A program made the position numbers and the translations under genes. From Methanosphaera sp. SHI613 (lineage in GTDB: Archaea; Methanobacteriota; Methanobacteria; Methanobacteriales; Methanobacteriaceae), in assembly GCA_003266145.1 (NCBI GenBank), contig MVJJ01000013.1:1-6265 (forward strand): a DNA stretch of 6,265 nt. The letters run 5' to 3'. The notes under the pieces are model-generated. The model had not been told where the DNA came from and searched no databases. It saw nothing but the letters and a program-made list of their open reading frames with translations. Positions 5,863 to 6,265 of the stretch are shown here, one piece after another. Each line of letters opens with the position of its first letter. Position 1 is the first letter of the stretch.

Positions 5863-6049
5863 AATGTTTTGATTTCATGAAAAAAATTTCATCATCACTA
5901 TGAATATAACATTTTTCAGTCAATATTTTTACACTTGCAATCAATGACCAAAAATCATCCAAAAAAATATATCAATATCCAATAATCAATACATTCATCA
6001 CCATACTTTCAATCACATGACAAAAATATGCCATGAAATAAGATTTTTC

Positions 6050-6057
6050 TTATAAAA
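6050..6057 (+). promoter_or_regulatory. TATA-like element for the last gene
   Basis: TTATAAAA lies about 65 nt before the ATG at 6119, predicting a start near 6078 and a leader of about 40 nt. The leader is A-rich and holds no clear Shine-Dalgarno. Confidence 0.35.
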
Positions 6058-6118
6058 AAAAGATAATCTCATCAACTTAAATAAGATATTAATAATAGAA
6101 CGATAATAAATAAAAAAT

Positions 6119-6265
6119 ATGAGAACCAAAAATGTACTATTAATAATCATAGTCATTTTAGCTATAGGGGGCCTGTCTATAGGTGCATACATGCTAATTA
6201 CTCCTCAAACGACATACAAGAATGTAACGATAGATGGAGTGACATTCGAGGTAAAAAACAGCACG
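6119..6265 (+). CDS. N-terminal part of a membrane-anchored extracytoplasmic protein (3' end outside window)
   Basis: The ATG at 6119-6121 opens a frame of 49 codons with no stop before the window ends. The product starts MRTKN and then has one hydrophobic helix (about residues 6-26, rich in Ile, Leu, Val, Ala and Gly), followed by a short polar segment and a beta-like stretch YKNVTIDGVTFEV (34-46). The basic N-terminus and single helix without a visible cleavage site suggest a signal anchor with the rest outside the cell. Small proteins of this plan are common in Methanobacteriales, but I cannot assign a function. The start is supported by the helix and by the TATA-like element at 6050; no good Shine-Dalgarno is present. 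Confidence 0.7.
   Translation, partial: MRTKNVLLIIIVILAIGGLSIGAYMLITPQTTYKNVTIDGVTFEVKNST

Larger units (their letters stand above)
5793..6118. other. 326-bp gene-free, very AT-rich intergenic region
   Basis: No credible gene is seen on either strand. It contains a T6 run near the start (candidate terminator), the minus-strand motif AAGGAGGT at 5849-5842 with no supported gene behind it, a local ATTTCATGAAA repeat near 5872-5892, one half-copy of the operator (GAATATAACA, 5902-5911) and, at its right end, a TATA-like element for the last gene. No tRNA, CRISPR or IS end is recognisable. Confidence 0.6.

Noticed and set aside
5809..5878. ATGAAATC ... GATTTCAT inverted repeat after the deacylase gene, possible terminator stem
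   Set aside because: The arms are only 8 bp and AT-rich with a 54-nt loop, so a stable hairpin is unlikely.
5902..5911. GAATATAACA, equal to the left half of the 22-bp palindrome
   Set aside because: Only one half is present with no matching arm, and it is more than 200 bp before the next gene; a 10-bp AT-rich match can occur by chance.

Overview
The window looks like a piece of an AT-rich methanogen chromosome, most likely Methanobacteriales (Methanosphaera or Methanobrevibacter type). This rests on consensus archaeal TATA boxes (TTTAAATA, TATATATA, TTTATATA), Shine-Dalgarno sites of the GGTGAT/GGAGG kind, T-run terminators without strong hairpins, a surface protein ending in a membrane anchor, and a three-cysteine LarE homologue. 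The genus is an inference from style, not from a marker gene.

Layout. Bases 1-441 are the 3' end of a plus-strand gene for a cell-surface protein: a polar low-complexity stalk followed by a C-terminal membrane helix. Converging on it is a minus-strand pair, a LarE-like sulfur transferase (2294-1290) followed after 6 nt by a ThiF/MoeB-type adenylating enzyme (1283-531). The Shine-Dalgarno of the second gene overlaps the stop codon of the first. A divergent promoter region (2295-2466) leads on the other side to a small barstar-like gene (2467-2709). A 193-nt gap then carries the promoter of a three-gene plus-strand cluster: an EgtC/YafJ-like class II glutamine amidotransferase (2903-3691), a plant-type/EgtA-like glutamate-cysteine ligase family enzyme (3692-5083, start codon touching the previous stop) and an M14/AstE-like zinc deacylase (5124-5792). 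A 326-nt gene-free stretch follows, and then the first 49 codons of a membrane-anchored extracytoplasmic protein (6119 to the window end).

How the parts may work together. The most notable signal is regulatory. The same 18-bp perfect palindrome, ATATAACAATTGTTATAT, lies about 22 bp downstream of a TATA box both before the barstar-like gene and before the amidotransferase operon (where it extends to 22 bp). The two units therefore probably share one repressor acting at the transcription start. A different 16-bp palindrome, GTTATCTATAGATAAC, sits at the predicted start of the larE-thiF operon and is built from the same GTTAT/ATAAC half-elements in the opposite order.

The ligase + class II amidotransferase pair resembles EgtA + EgtC of ergothioneine synthesis, but EgtB and EgtD are absent from the window and a zinc deacylase is present instead. 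A gamma-glutamyl (or other amide) compound made, trimmed and deacylated by this cluster is a reasonable hypothesis; the substrate cannot be read from the sequence. The LarE-ThiF pair points to ATP-dependent sulfur transfer, again with unknown acceptor.
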